Of a DNA stretch of 64,000 nt, positions 31,793 through 41,116 are shown one piece after another. The stretch lies in NCBI GenBank assembly GCA_002392645.1, contig DGHL01000040.1:19352-83351 (forward strand). The letters are read 5' to 3'. Position 1 is the first letter of the stretch. Each line of letters opens with the position of its first letter. The notes under the pieces are model-generated. The model was not told where the DNA came from. It was given only the letters and a program-made list of their open reading frames with translations, and did no database searches. The position numbers and the translations under genes are program-made. Source of the stretch: Prevotellaceae bacterium UBA3849 (GTDB lineage: Bacteria > Bacteroidota > Bacteroidia > Bacteroidales > Bacteroidaceae).

Positions 31793-33640
31793 TACCATTA
31801 CTATCGGGCACCGTGCCTGTATAGGGCTTTGCTTTTCTATCCCTCTAACCATGCAGAATGGTTCATAGAACACCCCGAGTGTAGTCCGGAGTTGTTCATC
31901 AAGGTTGTTGCCGTGTCCCGATACTGTTTCAAAGAATTGGTCCAAAGCACTTGCAGGGGTGGGGTAGGATTCTATGGTATAATCCTTTATCTTAGCCAGC
32001 TGTGCAGCCTTCATTATAGCTTCGGGCATGCCGCCGAGCTGATCAACCAGTCCTATTTGCTTTGCATCAGCACCAGTCCATACCCGGCCTTGCGCTATGT
32101 TCTTCACCTTGTCAACAGATAGTCGTCTGCCGTCTGCCACGCGCTTGCAGAATAATTCGTAGCCTCTGTTTATGTATCTCTGCAGCATACGTTGTTCATC
32201 CGCATCGAAAGGACGTGCTGTCTGAGAGAAATCCATGTCGGCATGCTTGTTAGTCTTTACATTGTCAAACTTTATTCCCAGCTTATCCTGTACCAGTCCG
32301 CTCATATCGGGGAATACGCCGAATATGCCTATCGAACCGGTCAGTGTCGTCGGCTGTGCTATGATCCATGATGCTCCGGCGCTCATGTAGTAGGCACCCG
32401 ATGCTGCCATTCCGCTCATTGAGACCACAACAGGTTTCTTTGTCTTCAGATGTGTCACGGCATGCCAGATGTCCTCAGAGGCAAAGGCATCGCCGCCACC
32501 GGAGTTGATGCGTATCACGACAGCCTTCACGTTGTCGTCATCTGCCAAGGCGTCAAGGTCGTCTATAACCTTTTTGCTTACTATCCCTGCATCGCCCATC
32601 AAGGCACCTGATGCTTCGTTCTGCACTATGCTGCCTTCGCAGTAATATACGGCAATCCTGTCGCTGGCATTGTTACTGCCTATATATGCAGATGCAGTTC
32701 CTTTCGCAGGGTTTACGGGGTAGTTGCACATTTCCTTGCAGCATACCTGTTGTATTATGTCACTGTCATCTATCTTCAGCAACTTTTTCATGTATGTCTT
32801 TACTTCGTTTGCATACATGGTGCGGTTCACCAGTCCTGCGGCAACCAGAGCCTTGGTGTCTTCCAGCATTAATATGCTGTCTGCCATGGCGTTCAGTTTC
32901 GTAACGTCTATGGTGGTGCTATGACTGATGTCATTTGATACGACACCCCAGATGTTGTTGATGTAGCGTGATACTTGTTCACGGTTAGCATCGCTCATCT
33001 TGTCTTCCGTATATTGCTCGGTAGCGCTCTTGTATTTGCCAACCTTGACAACAGTCATCTTTATCCCTACTTTTGCCAACAGGTCCTTTAGGTACATTGG
33101 CTGTGCACTTAACCCGTGCAGGTCAATCATTCCCTGCGGGTTAATCCATATCTCGTCAGCAGCAGAGCAGACATAGTATGCGCCTTGTGTGTATTCATCG
33201 CCATACGCTACCACCGTCTTGCCGTTCTTGCCTTTTACGCCATTACCTTTGTTAGAGCTGCCCTTGAAGCGTTCTATTGCTTTTCTTATCTCCTGCAGTG
33301 ATGCGTAGTCCGCATTCATCACGCCGGCTTCCAGGTACAGACACTTGATATTGTCACATTGTGCCGCCTTGTCTATGGCGGTGACGATCTCGTCCACACC
33401 CTGCTGTACGGTATTGCTGCCGCCAAGGATGTCGTTGAAGATATTGTCGTTTACGTGCTCTACTATATCGCCTGAAAGATTCACCACGAGCACGCTGTTG
33501 TCCTTGATAGTGACTGTATTGTCGCTACTTCCCGATATAGCGAAACAGAGTATTGCCAATATACAAAAAAACACCGTCACCGTGCCGACTATGACGACAC
33601 CTGTAATGGTGGCAAGCGTATATTTTAGAAAATCCTTCAT
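31784..33640 (-). CDS. sppA: Signal peptide peptidase SppA, long type
   Basis: The 618-aa protein has an N-terminal membrane helix (about residues 12-37) and two tandem S49 domains, as in 67K SppA. The N-terminal half supplies the general base Lys204 (VGKYKSATEQY). The C-terminal half has the nucleophile Ser414 (MSGMAASGAYYMSAGA), after RINSGGGDAFASE. It digests cleaved signal peptides at the inner membrane. A strong promoter precedes it and the run lpxK-pnp-thiL follows, an order that seems common in Bacteroidetes. Confidence 0.93.
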   Translation of the reverse strand: MKDFLKYTLATITGVVIVGTVTVFFCILAILCFAISGSSDNTVTIKDNSVLVVNLSGDIVEHVNDNIFNDILGGSNTVQQGVDEIVTAIDKAAQCDNIKCLYLEAGVMNADYASLQEIRKAIERFKGSSNKGNGVKGKNGKTVVAYGDEYTQGAYYVCSAADEIWINPQGMIDLHGLSAQPMYLKDLLAKVGIKMTVVKVGKYKSATEQYTEDKMSDANREQVSRYINNIWGVVSNDISHSTTIDVTKLNAMADSILMLEDTKALVAAGLVNRTMYANEVKTYMKKLLKIDDSDIIQQVCCKEMCNYPVNPAKGTASAYIGSNNASDRIAVYYCEGSIVQNEASGALMGDAGIVSKKVIDDLDALADDDNVKAVVIRINSGGGDAFASEDIWHAVTHLKTKKPVVVSMSGMAASGAYYMSAGASWIIAQPTTLTGSIGIFGVFPDMSGLVQDKLGIKFDNVKTNKHADMDFSQTARPFDADEQRMLQRYINRGYELFCKRVADGRRLSVDKVKNIAQGRVWTGADAKQIGLVDQLGGMPEAIMKAAQLAKIKDYTIESYPTPASALDQFFETVSGHGNNLDEQLRTTLGVFYEPFCMVRGIEKQSPIQARCPIVMVLK

Positions 33641-33681
33641 TGAATTTCAGCGTGTTTAGACGTAAAGCGTAAAATCGAGTG

Positions 33682-33712
33682 CAAAAATACAAAAAATATT
33701 TCATTGGGCAAA
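33682..33712 (-). promoter_or_regulatory. Promoter of the sppA-lpxK-pnp operon
   Basis: On the minus strand -33 TTTG (33709-33712), a 19-nt spacer and -7 TATTTTTG (33682-33689) match the consensus. The bases after the -7 box (CACTCGATTTTA) are the same as at the Phe/Tyr operon promoter. Confidence 0.82.
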
Positions 33713-33783
33713 GTTTTTCTTGTCTTATTTTATAATAAGGTGTAAAAAAATATCATAAATGTTCGTGTGTAGAAAAAAAAAAC

Positions 33784-33791
33784 TACCTTTG
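33784..33791 (+). promoter_or_regulatory. -7 promoter box of the CE12-PL11 genes
   Basis: TACCTTTG matches the consensus, with an A-rich spacer and no perfect TTTG at -33. It would give a leader of about 60 nt to the ATG at 33860. Confidence 0.55.
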
Positions 33792-33859
33792 CATGAGCAA
33801 ATACTGTAAGTAGGTGTGAAAATCAATCGCTATATAATTGAAACAAACCAAAACAAACT

Positions 33860-35143
33860 ATGAAGAAAAAACTTACTTCAATCATGATGACGGCTCTGCT
33901 TTCCGTTGCCGTTATAAACTGTTATGCGGAAAAGTTTACCTACGACTTGTCTAAGTCACAGCCAGTCTATTCTGACAAAGGGGGATATGGCTACGATCTT
34001 ACCAATGCGCCTGATGTAAAGAGTATTACTTCGGCAAAGCTGCCTTCTGGCGGTTCTGTGCCTCCTTTCTATTTCTCAGTAAAGGTGCCAGATGGTAACT
34101 ATCGCGTGACGGTTGTCTTGGGTAGTAAGAAGCGTGGCGCTGATACCTATGTGCGTGCAGAGAACCGACGCCTTATGGTGGAGAACTGCAAGACTAAAAA
34201 AGGTGAGTTGCGCACGGTGTCGTTCCTTGTCAATAAGCGCAGTGTCGTTATCAATGACAAGCAGAATGTGAAGATTAAGCCCGGCGAAGTGGGCTCGCTC
34301 ACATGGGACGACAAACTGACACTTGAATTTAATGGTACTGCGCCATGTGTGCAGAGTATCACGATAGAACCTGACACCACAGCCGTTACCCTGTATCTCT
34401 GTGGCAATAGTACGGTGGTTGATCAAGGCAAGGAACCATGGGCGTCATGGGGACAGATGTTCCCTCGCTGGTTTAACGACAAGGTCTGCGTGGCAAACTA
34501 CGGCGAGAGCGGACTGACGGCGGCATCTTTCCTTGCACAGCTACGCCTCGACAAGATTCTCAGTGAGATAAAGCCGGGCGACTACGTGTTCTGCGAGTTC
34601 GGTCATAATGATGAAAAGGAGAAAGGCCCGGGTCGTGGTGCGTGGTATCACTATTCCGTAGGTCTGAAGACCTTCATTGACCGTGTTCGTGAGAAGGGTG
34701 GCAACATCATCTTCTGCACGCCTACCCAGCGTCGTTTCTTCGAGAAAGACGGCACCATACGCAACACTCATGGTGATTTCCCTGCAGCCATGAAGGCAGT
34801 GGCAGAGCGTGAGAACGTCCCATGTATTGATCTGAATGCCTCTACCAAGGTGCTCTTTGAGACGATGGGAGAGGAGGGTAGCAAGCAGTTGCTCGTACAC
34901 TACAAGAAAGGTACCTTCGCTTGGCAGGATAGGGAGTTCGCTGACAATACCCATTTCAATCCTTTTGGTGCTTATGAGGTTTCCAAACTCATCGTCATGG
35001 GACTCAAGCAACTCAACAGTCCGCTTGTTCAGTATCTCACGAAAGACTGGCAGGATTTCTCTCCGTCATCACCTGATAGCCCTGCTGCTTTCCTGTGGCC
35101 TCAGTCTATCTTCCATGATGCCACGAAACCGGATGGCAACTGA
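33860..35143 (+). CDS. CE12-type rhamnogalacturonan acetylesterase with N-terminal beta domain
   Basis: The 427-aa secreted protein has a signal peptide (residues 1-23) and an N-terminal beta-sandwich (25-170; PPFYFSVKVPDGNYRVTVVLG looks like a galactose-binding-type fold). Its SGNH-hydrolase domain has CGNSTV with nucleophile Ser184, GESG (215-218), GHND (248-251) with Asn250, and DNTHF with Asp362 and His365. Such enzymes remove acetyl groups from rhamnogalacturonan I so that lyases can act. A rhamnogalacturonan lyase gene follows 97 nt downstream, which supports the substrate. Periplasmic or surface location is inferred. Confidence 0.87.
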   Translation: MKKKLTSIMMTALLSVAVINCYAEKFTYDLSKSQPVYSDKGGYGYDLTNAPDVKSITSAKLPSGGSVPPFYFSVKVPDGNYRVTVVLGSKKRGADTYVRAENRRLMVENCKTKKGELRTVSFLVNKRSVVINDKQNVKIKPGEVGSLTWDDKLTLEFNGTAPCVQSITIEPDTTAVTLYLCGNSTVVDQGKEPWASWGQMFPRWFNDKVCVANYGESGLTAASFLAQLRLDKILSEIKPGDYVFCEFGHNDEKEKGPGRGAWYHYSVGLKTFIDRVREKGGNIIFCTPTQRRFFEKDGTIRNTHGDFPAAMKAVAERENVPCIDLNASTKVLFETMGEEGSKQLLVHYKKGTFAWQDREFADNTHFNPFGAYEVSKLIVMGLKQLNSPLVQYLTKDWQDFSPSSPDSPAAFLWPQSIFHDATKPDGN

Positions 35144-35187
35144 TTAGGCCCCAAAGAAAACAGGCGTATCAGAAAAGCTTTCTTGTA

Positions 35188-35208
35188 GGCGATGATACCA
35201 TCATCGCC
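35188..35208 (+). other. Perfect hairpin between the CE12 and PL11 genes
   Basis: GGCGATGAT pairs with ATCATCGCC around an ACC loop. No T-run follows, so it looks like an mRNA-processing or stability element, not a terminator. Confidence 0.6.
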
Positions 35209-35240
35209 CCTTAGATGAAATAAACTAACTAAAAAAGAAT

Positions 35241-38200
35241 ATGACAAAATCAAAACAAATCTTCATGCTGCTGCTACTGCTGCTACTCTCGGTGACGGTA
35301 TCAGCGCAGCGTGTCATTGACAACCTCGACCGTGGCATCGTTGCTGTCAAGACCACTGGTGGCGTATTCATCAGCTGGCGTATTCAGTCTGATGAGTACT
35401 ATGATGTCACCTACAACCTTTACCGCGACGGTTCGCTTGTAGCGGAGAACCTCAAGACATCTAACTATACTGATGCCTCAGGCTCGACCTCAAGCAAATA
35501 TACTGTTGCTGCAGTCGTCAACGGTGTAGTTCTGGATCAGAGCCAGCCTGTCGCTGTTTGGGCACAGGATTACATGGAAATCACTCCTCAGCATCCTTCT
35601 GAGTTGAAGGCAACATACGTTCCTAACGATGCCTGTGCAGCTGACGTTGACGGCGACGGCGAGGTGGAACTGCTCATGAAGTACAACAACTCTCAGGAGA
35701 TGTCAAACTCTTTTCCTGTTAATGGTTGGTACAACGAGCATACTCTGTTTGAGGTGACGAAGCTTGATGGCTCTGTGCTTTGGTGGGTCAACTGCGGACC
35801 AAACATGGGTGACTTCCAGAATAATGAACAGAATATCGTAGGCTATGACTGGGATCAGGATGGCAGTGCAGAGGTACTCATGCGTCTTGAGGAAGGCTCA
35901 AGCATACACATGTCTGACGGCACTGTCTATACTATCGGTGCAGATGGTAAGAACGGAACATCGTGGACAAACTATCGTAGTCAGGGCTGGGTTTCTCCAG
36001 CAGGTGCTACTGTTGCAGTTGAGACAGGCGTTTCTTCTACGGCAACGGTAAGTTGTTCTGCTGATTGGGTGACCTTGAGTAATGTTAATGGCGTGGTTTA
36101 CGCTACCGCATCACAGAATGGAGATCCGACAGTAAATGGTTCCGGACGTAGTACTACAATCACAATCGTTGACAATGGCGTGCCTAAGAAATTAGGTTTC
36201 GGTCAGAATTATTACAGGGACGGAAAGGAAATCTCAAGTCAGTACTTTACCCACTATGGTAAGGAATTCCTCGTGTATTGTAACGGTAAGACAGGACAGG
36301 TATATGATATCATAGACTTTCCATGTGCACGTTTTGAATCAGGTGAGTCTGACCTCAATGCTGCATGGGGTGACGGCTATGGTCACCGTTCAAGCAAGTT
36401 CTTCTACGGCGCACCATACCTTGACGGGCGTAATCCAAGCATCTTCGTAGGACGTGGTATCTACACTCGTCATAAGTTCGTGGCTTTGGATGTTGACAAG
36501 AACACCCACAAGCTCTCTGAGCGTTGGCGTTGGATGAACAATCAGAAAGGCTCTCCATGGTACGGACAGGGCTACCATAACTATGGCATTGCCGATGTAG
36601 ACTGGGACGGTCGTGACGAAATCGTGTTCGGTGGCCTCGTAATCGATGATAATGGTATGGGTCTCTCTACCGCAGGCTTCGGTCATGGTGATGCCCAGCA
36701 TCACGGTGACTTCAACCCTTATATCCACGGACATGAGGGATGGTTCTGTAACGAGGAGGCACCAAACAACCACTATCGTGACCTTACTACGGCTAAGTTG
36801 TATTATCGTCTTGAAGGAGGTAGTGACGATGGACGTGCTATCGCTGGTAACTTCTGTAATACTGTGCCTGGTGCATTTGCATCATCTGCCAGAGATTCTG
36901 ATAATCCAATCAGTCTCGTGACCAATGAACATGTAGCTGGTTACAGTACCAATGGCATGGCGCAGAACTTCAACTGTTACTGGGATGGTGACCTCTGCGA
37001 GGAAACATATAATGCTGACGGAACCAACTATGATGATAAGCCAGGCGCTATCTATAAATATAATCAAGGTAAGATAAAGACGTTCGAGGGTTCGTTGGCA
37101 AACAACTGGACTAAGGCTACTCCTTGCTTCATGGGCGACATCCTCGGTGACTGGCGTCATGAGTTCGTTATGCGCACAGCTGACAATAAGATACGCATCT
37201 ACACCACGACCATCGAAACACCTTGGCGCATTTATTCTATGTGGTATGACCACCAGCAGCGCAACGCCATGGTATGGCAGATGTGTGGATACAACCAGCC
37301 ACCTCATACCTCTTACTTCCTCGGCGAGATGGAAGGCATCACTGCCGCTCCGCCTGCACTTACGATGAAAGGTCGTACGGAGATTGCCAATGGAGGAACC
37401 ATCAGCAACGACGGTGCTTCTGTCATCACTTGCGAGACTAACGATATGACCGTAAGCGTTGCCGACGGTGCTACACCTTATATATATATAGACAACACTC
37501 CGTCATTGGTGTCTGGTTCTGCTCCGTCAGAAGCTACTGCCAAGGAGTATCCTATCACATACACTTACTATACCCACACTCTTACAGGTGGAGCCTTCGC
37601 AGGTGACATGCGCCTCGTGAAGCAGGGTGACGGTGCGCTGACTCTCCCTGATGTAGTGCAGACATATACTGGTCAGACCGATGTGTGGGCTGGTACGCTT
37701 AACTTCAACGGTACCTTGCAGAACTCACGCCTATGGCTCAACCGCTTTGCAGAGCTCAACTCTGACAATGGTACTTTCGCTAAGGGCATACAGGCAGAAT
37801 ATGCTGCCATTATCCGCCCTGGTGGTAAGGAGGCTAAGGCTTCTACCATAACCACTGACTCGCTTATCCTTGATTTCGGTTCTGTCGTTGAACTCGATAT
37901 CTACAGCAACGGATTAAAGGCAGACTCTATCAAGGCAAACGTGCTGAAGATAGAGAAAAAGGACTGGACCAATGGCCCTCAGTACCTTACACCTGTATTC
38001 CGCATCAATGCACATCCGGCGGCAGGAGCGGCTGCTATCGCCGACGGCATTTATTGCCTTGGTACAATAGGTGAAGTCAAGGGTAACCTTGGTGATATCA
38101 TTATCGAGAATCTTCCAAATCAGAAGGCTGTCCTCTCACTTGAGGAAGGTAAGCTCATGCTCGCTGTGACCAATTATGTCGGTGAGCCAATTACATGGAA

Positions 38201-40145
38201 GGGCGACAAGGGAACAGCCTGGGACCTTGATGAGACGGCAAACTTCGTAAAGACAGAGACTGGCGAGGAAGCTGTATTCTATACAGGTTCAGATGTGACG
38301 TTCAATGATAATGCCACAAACTACAATGTTGAGATAAAAGGCAACGTGTCACCTGCGTCTGTCACATTCCTTAACAAAAAGCAGTACACTGTTTCTGGCG
38401 ATAAGATTATAGGAACACCGGATTTGTTGAAAGACAGCGTCGGCGTGGTTTATCTTAATAATGTCAACGACATGGGTAACACTACCATCAGCGGTGGTAC
38501 CCTCTGTGTAGCAAGTCTTGCAAACTCTACAGGTACGGAGATGGGTTCACTTGGCACTATCGACAAGACCATCACGCTTACAGGTGGTGGCGCTCTTTCT
38601 CCAACAGCCTCATTCACGAGTGAGCAGAAAATCATCTGCTATAAAGACAATGGTGTGATTGATGTTCCGACAGGTGTGACCTTCACACAGGCGGCAAATA
38701 TAGCAACCTCACAGAACGGTGCCCTCACTAAGGCTGGTGCTGGTACGTTGAATATGACGGGTAATCTTACTGCCAATGGAATAACAGTAAAAGCCGGTAC
38801 ATACGACTATACAGGTAATGCCAATAGCAAGACTATAACTTTGCAGGGTAATTCTAAACTCTCAGGTCAAGGTGTCCGCACAAGTCCTATCGTCGTAGAT
38901 GCAGGCGCTAACGTAACATGGGATTTGCCGGGAAGTAACTATACGGATATTGCTTGTGCGGTGTCTGGTTCTGGTACAATTACCGTAAATACCACCAATG
39001 CCTATAATCGTACTCGTATTACTGGTAACTGGAGCGGTTTTACAGGAACAGTGAAATACACCAATACCTCACAAGTGATGCCTATAAAGACTAACTGGAA
39101 TCTTGCAAAAGGCACACTTGACATAGGAGAAAAAGCGTATGTAGCTGCGGTAGGTAATACTTGTACCATAGGTAAACTTACTGGTAAGGGTGTGTTAGAG
39201 CAGCCGGTGGCTGACTTTAACAGCCAGGCAGCTCCATCGGGAATTAATACATGGCGTGTGGGTAACAGCTCTGATGCACTTGGTGACTTCCAATTTAACG
39301 GCTATCTTTATGATGCAGGCGGTACAACTAAATCAAACTTTGAGAAGATAGGTACATGCACCATGACGGTCTCAACCGCATGGCAGAACTCAGGAACGGT
39401 TAAGATATCAGAAGGAACACTGCGCTTCAAGTCTAAAGTCACGTTGGGTACAGGTGCCTTGACTGTGGCAGAGGGAGCAGTTCTCGCAGGTTTGTCTAAC
39501 ACGGCGAGCGGTACGTCAAAGAATTCTCCTATCACCAATAGCAGCATAACTGTAAACGGAACCTTGTGGCCGTCAAGTCAGGAAACCTCTGTTTCTTCCA
39601 GTTATTTATGTATAGGCGATAAGACTGTTGACTTCTCATCTACGGGCAGGCTTAAAGTTGGATTGAAGAAATGTTCTACGGGTTCTGTTGTGTATAACAC
39701 ATGTCTTATCGGTGATGGTAGTAAGGCAACGATAAACTTTGCCGATGGTGTCACTATCGAAGCCTATGCTCCGGACTATACACCGACATTCGTCAATGAA
39801 GAGGTAACAGACTCATTCAAGGTACTGGTTGACATTCCTAACGTCAATGTCGCAGGCAAGCTGAACTACGAACTGCCTACGCTTCCTATGCATTACTATT
39901 GGAAGAACCGTTGGGACAGCACGCTTTTTGCAAAGACAGGATGCCTCTATGTAGGATATATAGAGCTGATTGGCGACGCTAACAGGGATGACCAGGTCAC
40001 CATGGCAGATGCGAACATGGTAGTAAACTACTTCCTCGGTGGTACGACTGAAGGCATCAGCCTGCCGCATGCTGATGTCAATGGCGACGGACAGATTACC
40101 ATGGCAGATGCCAATGCCATAGTGAATATATTCCTGGGACAGTAG
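35241..40145 (+). CDS. PL11-type rhamnogalacturonan lyase with BACON-like insert, PATR-like repeats and dockerin-like C-terminus
   Basis: The 1634-aa multidomain protein has a signal peptide at residues 1-22. Residues 23-700 form the PL11 lyase: an N-terminal beta domain (RVIDNLDRGIVAVKTTGGVF) and a beta-propeller with calcium loops DVDGDGEVELLMKY (135-148) and DWDQDGSAEVLMRL (203-216). HNYGIADVDWDGRDEIVFGG and MGDILGDWRHEFVMRTADN are typical. PL11 enzymes cleave rhamnogalacturonan I by beta-elimination. Residues about 251-323 interrupt the propeller with a BACON-like module (SADWVTLS). From about 720 to 1560 lie passenger-type beta repeats (LVKQGDGALTL, LTKAGAGTLNMTG). Residues 1578-1634 are two dockerin-like repeats, each with D.N.D and Asp12 (DANRDDQVTMAD, DVNGDGQITMAD). 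It is much longer than a simple PL11 (about 600 aa). Confidence 0.88.
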   Translation: MTKSKQIFMLLLLLLLSVTVSAQRVIDNLDRGIVAVKTTGGVFISWRIQSDEYYDVTYNLYRDGSLVAENLKTSNYTDASGSTSSKYTVAAVVNGVVLDQSQPVAVWAQDYMEITPQHPSELKATYVPNDACAADVDGDGEVELLMKYNNSQEMSNSFPVNGWYNEHTLFEVTKLDGSVLWWVNCGPNMGDFQNNEQNIVGYDWDQDGSAEVLMRLEEGSSIHMSDGTVYTIGADGKNGTSWTNYRSQGWVSPAGATVAVETGVSSTATVSCSADWVTLSNVNGVVYATASQNGDPTVNGSGRSTTITIVDNGVPKKLGFGQNYYRDGKEISSQYFTHYGKEFLVYCNGKTGQVYDIIDFPCARFESGESDLNAAWGDGYGHRSSKFFYGAPYLDGRNPSIFVGRGIYTRHKFVALDVDKNTHKLSERWRWMNNQKGSPWYGQGYHNYGIADVDWDGRDEIVFGGLVIDDNGMGLSTAGFGHGDAQHHGDFNPYIHGHEGWFCNEEAPNNHYRDLTTAKLYYRLEGGSDDGRAIAGNFCNTVPGAFASSARDSDNPISLVTNEHVAGYSTNGMAQNFNCYWDGDLCEETYNADGTNYDDKPGAIYKYNQGKIKTFEGSLANNWTKATPCFMGDILGDWRHEFVMRTADNKIRIYTTTIETPWRIYSMWYDHQQRNAMVWQMCGYNQPPHTSYFLGEMEGITAAPPALTMKGRTEIANGGTISNDGASVITCETNDMTVSVADGATPYIYIDNTPSLVSGSAPSEATAKEYPITYTYYTHTLTGGAFAGDMRLVKQGDGALTLPDVVQTYTGQTDVWAGTLNFNGTLQNSRLWLNRFAELNSDNGTFAKGIQAEYAAIIRPGGKEAKASTITTDSLILDFGSVVELDIYSNGLKADSIKANVLKIEKKDWTNGPQYLTPVFRINAHPAAGAAAIADGIYCLGTIGEVKGNLGDIIIENLPNQKAVLSLEEGKLMLAVTNYVGEPITWKGDKGTAWDLDETANFVKTETGEEAVFYTGSDVTFNDNATNYNVEIKGNVSPASVTFLNKKQYTVSGDKIIGTPDLLKDSVGVVYLNNVNDMGNTTISGGTLCVASLANSTGTEMGSLGTIDKTITLTGGGALSPTASFTSEQKIICYKDNGVIDVPTGVTFTQAANIATSQNGALTKAGAGTLNMTGNLTANGITVKAGTYDYTGNANSKTITLQGNSKLSGQGVRTSPIVVDAGANVTWDLPGSNYTDIACAVSGSGTITVNTTNAYNRTRITGNWSGFTGTVKYTNTSQVMPIKTNWNLAKGTLDIGEKAYVAAVGNTCTIGKLTGKGVLEQPVADFNSQAAPSGINTWRVGNSSDALGDFQFNGYLYDAGGTTKSNFEKIGTCTMTVSTAWQNSGTVKISEGTLRFKSKVTLGTGALTVAEGAVLAGLSNTASGTSKNSPITNSSITVNGTLWPSSQETSVSSSYLCIGDKTVDFSSTGRLKVGLKKCSTGSVVYNTCLIGDGSKATINFADGVTIEAYAPDYTPTFVNEEVTDSFKVLVDIPNVNVAGKLNYELPTLPMHYYWKNRWDSTLFAKTGCLYVGYIELIGDANRDDQVTMADANMVVNYFLGGTTEGISLPHADVNGDGQITMADANAIVNIFLGQ

Positions 40146-40273
40146 CTTCGCTTCGCTCAGAGTGAAAAGTGAAAAGTGAAAAATACCATGCGGAAGGCCT
40201 CACATCCAGCCTCACCTGTGAGGGAGGGGGAAGTGAGTGAAAAGTGAATAATTCCCATGTGGAGGATAGACAT

Positions 40274-40312
40274 CCCCTCCCTGCATATAATGTGTAGGGA
40301 GGGGATTTGATT
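40274..40312 (+). terminator. Terminator after the PL11 gene
   Basis: CCCCTCCCT (40274-40282) pairs with AGGGAGGGG (40296-40304), followed by a T-rich stretch (ATTTGATTT). The arms resemble the dispersed CCCTCCCT palindrome. Confidence 0.65.
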
Positions 40313-40597
40313 TCTGCTTGACCTGGCGAAGGTTCCTCCCATTATGCCCATAAAACCCATAAAACCCATAAACCAAAAAATAATTGTCTGAAATAGTTAT
40401 CTATAATTCGACCATTCGGGACAAAAACATCAGACTTTTAAGTAGTAATTATAATTCGTTTTCATATCTCGATATAGGACATTTTTGATATTTCATGCTC
40501 AGAAAAAAGTTCACCGAAAAACGCAAAATAGAGAGAGCAAGGGTAGGGCGAATCGTTAAAAACGCCCCCTTTTAACGCCTATTTTACGGGTCGAGAT

Positions 40598-40704
40598 GTA
40601 AAAGCATACCTTTTACATTGTAATATGATAGCTTTTACGCTGTAATTGGATAGCTTTTGCAGCGCAATATGATAGCTATTACAACCCAAAAGCTATCATA
40701 TTAC
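40598..40704. repeat. Array C: five 19-nt quasi-palindromes at 22-nt spacing
   Basis: Units start at 40598, 40620, 40642, 40664 and 40686. The first is near-symmetric (GTAAAAGCATACCTTTTAC). The second is GTAATATGATAGCTTTTAC. The third and fourth are one- to two-base variants. The fifth is inverted (CCAAAAGCTATCATATTAC). Confidence 0.93.
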
Positions 40705-40978
40705 GATACAGTTTTAAACCCCTCTATTGAAAATCAATAAGTTACAACTCACTGAGAATGTCGATGAAACCGACTGACCATAAACTTTTTCAAAAAACAG
40801 CCCTTCATTTCGACTTAACGAAGGCATCAGAATAGGACAAAAACAACATTCTCGTATTCATGGACATGATTCCAAGTTTATTCTCATCGTGTGTTTTCGT
40901 CGATAAAGCAGACAAGACCTTGTAGAAATTGAAAATCTTGAAATTTTTATCGAAAATATTATTATTTTTCTCAAAACA

Positions 40979-41010
40979 TTTGGTAGATTCAAAAAAAACA
41001 TTTAACTTTG
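40979..41010 (+). promoter_or_regulatory. Promoter of the dockerin-bearing secreted protein gene
   Basis: -33 TTTG (40979-40982), a 20-nt spacer and -7 TAACTTTG (41003-41010) are perfect matches. The leader to the ATG is about 100 nt. Confidence 0.82.
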
Positions 41011-41116
41011 CAGAAAAATAAAAGGAGAGATATACATAATATAATAAACACAATATACAAAATCAACGAACATAGACAAATCACTTAAATTATAATTAAC
41101 TAACACCAAAACAATT

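Larger units (their letters stand above)
40146..41116. other. Long gene-free stretch with repeats and array C
   Basis: Contents in order: GTGAAAAGTGAAAAG repeats (40158-40190), a CTGTGAGGGAGGGG fragment (40216), a terminator (40274-40304), three CCCATAAAA units (40347-40372), palindrome array C (40598-40704), and the promoter of the next gene (40979-41010). An antisense frame at 40805-41053 overlaps that promoter and looks spurious. Confidence 0.6.

Noticed and set aside
40347..40372. CCCATAAAA triple repeat as a telomere- or origin-like signal
   Set aside because: Only three units, no DnaA boxes or replication genes nearby; it looks like ordinary intergenic low-complexity sequence.
8998..40704. 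The 22-nt-period arrays as CRISPR
   Set aside because: Spacers are only 3 nt, units vary in orientation, and no cas genes are present.
40805..41053. 82-codon minus-strand frame in the long gap before the dockerin-protein gene
   Set aside because: It overlaps the promoter of the plus-strand gene, has AT-driven composition (many Phe, Lys, Asn) and no recognisable feature.
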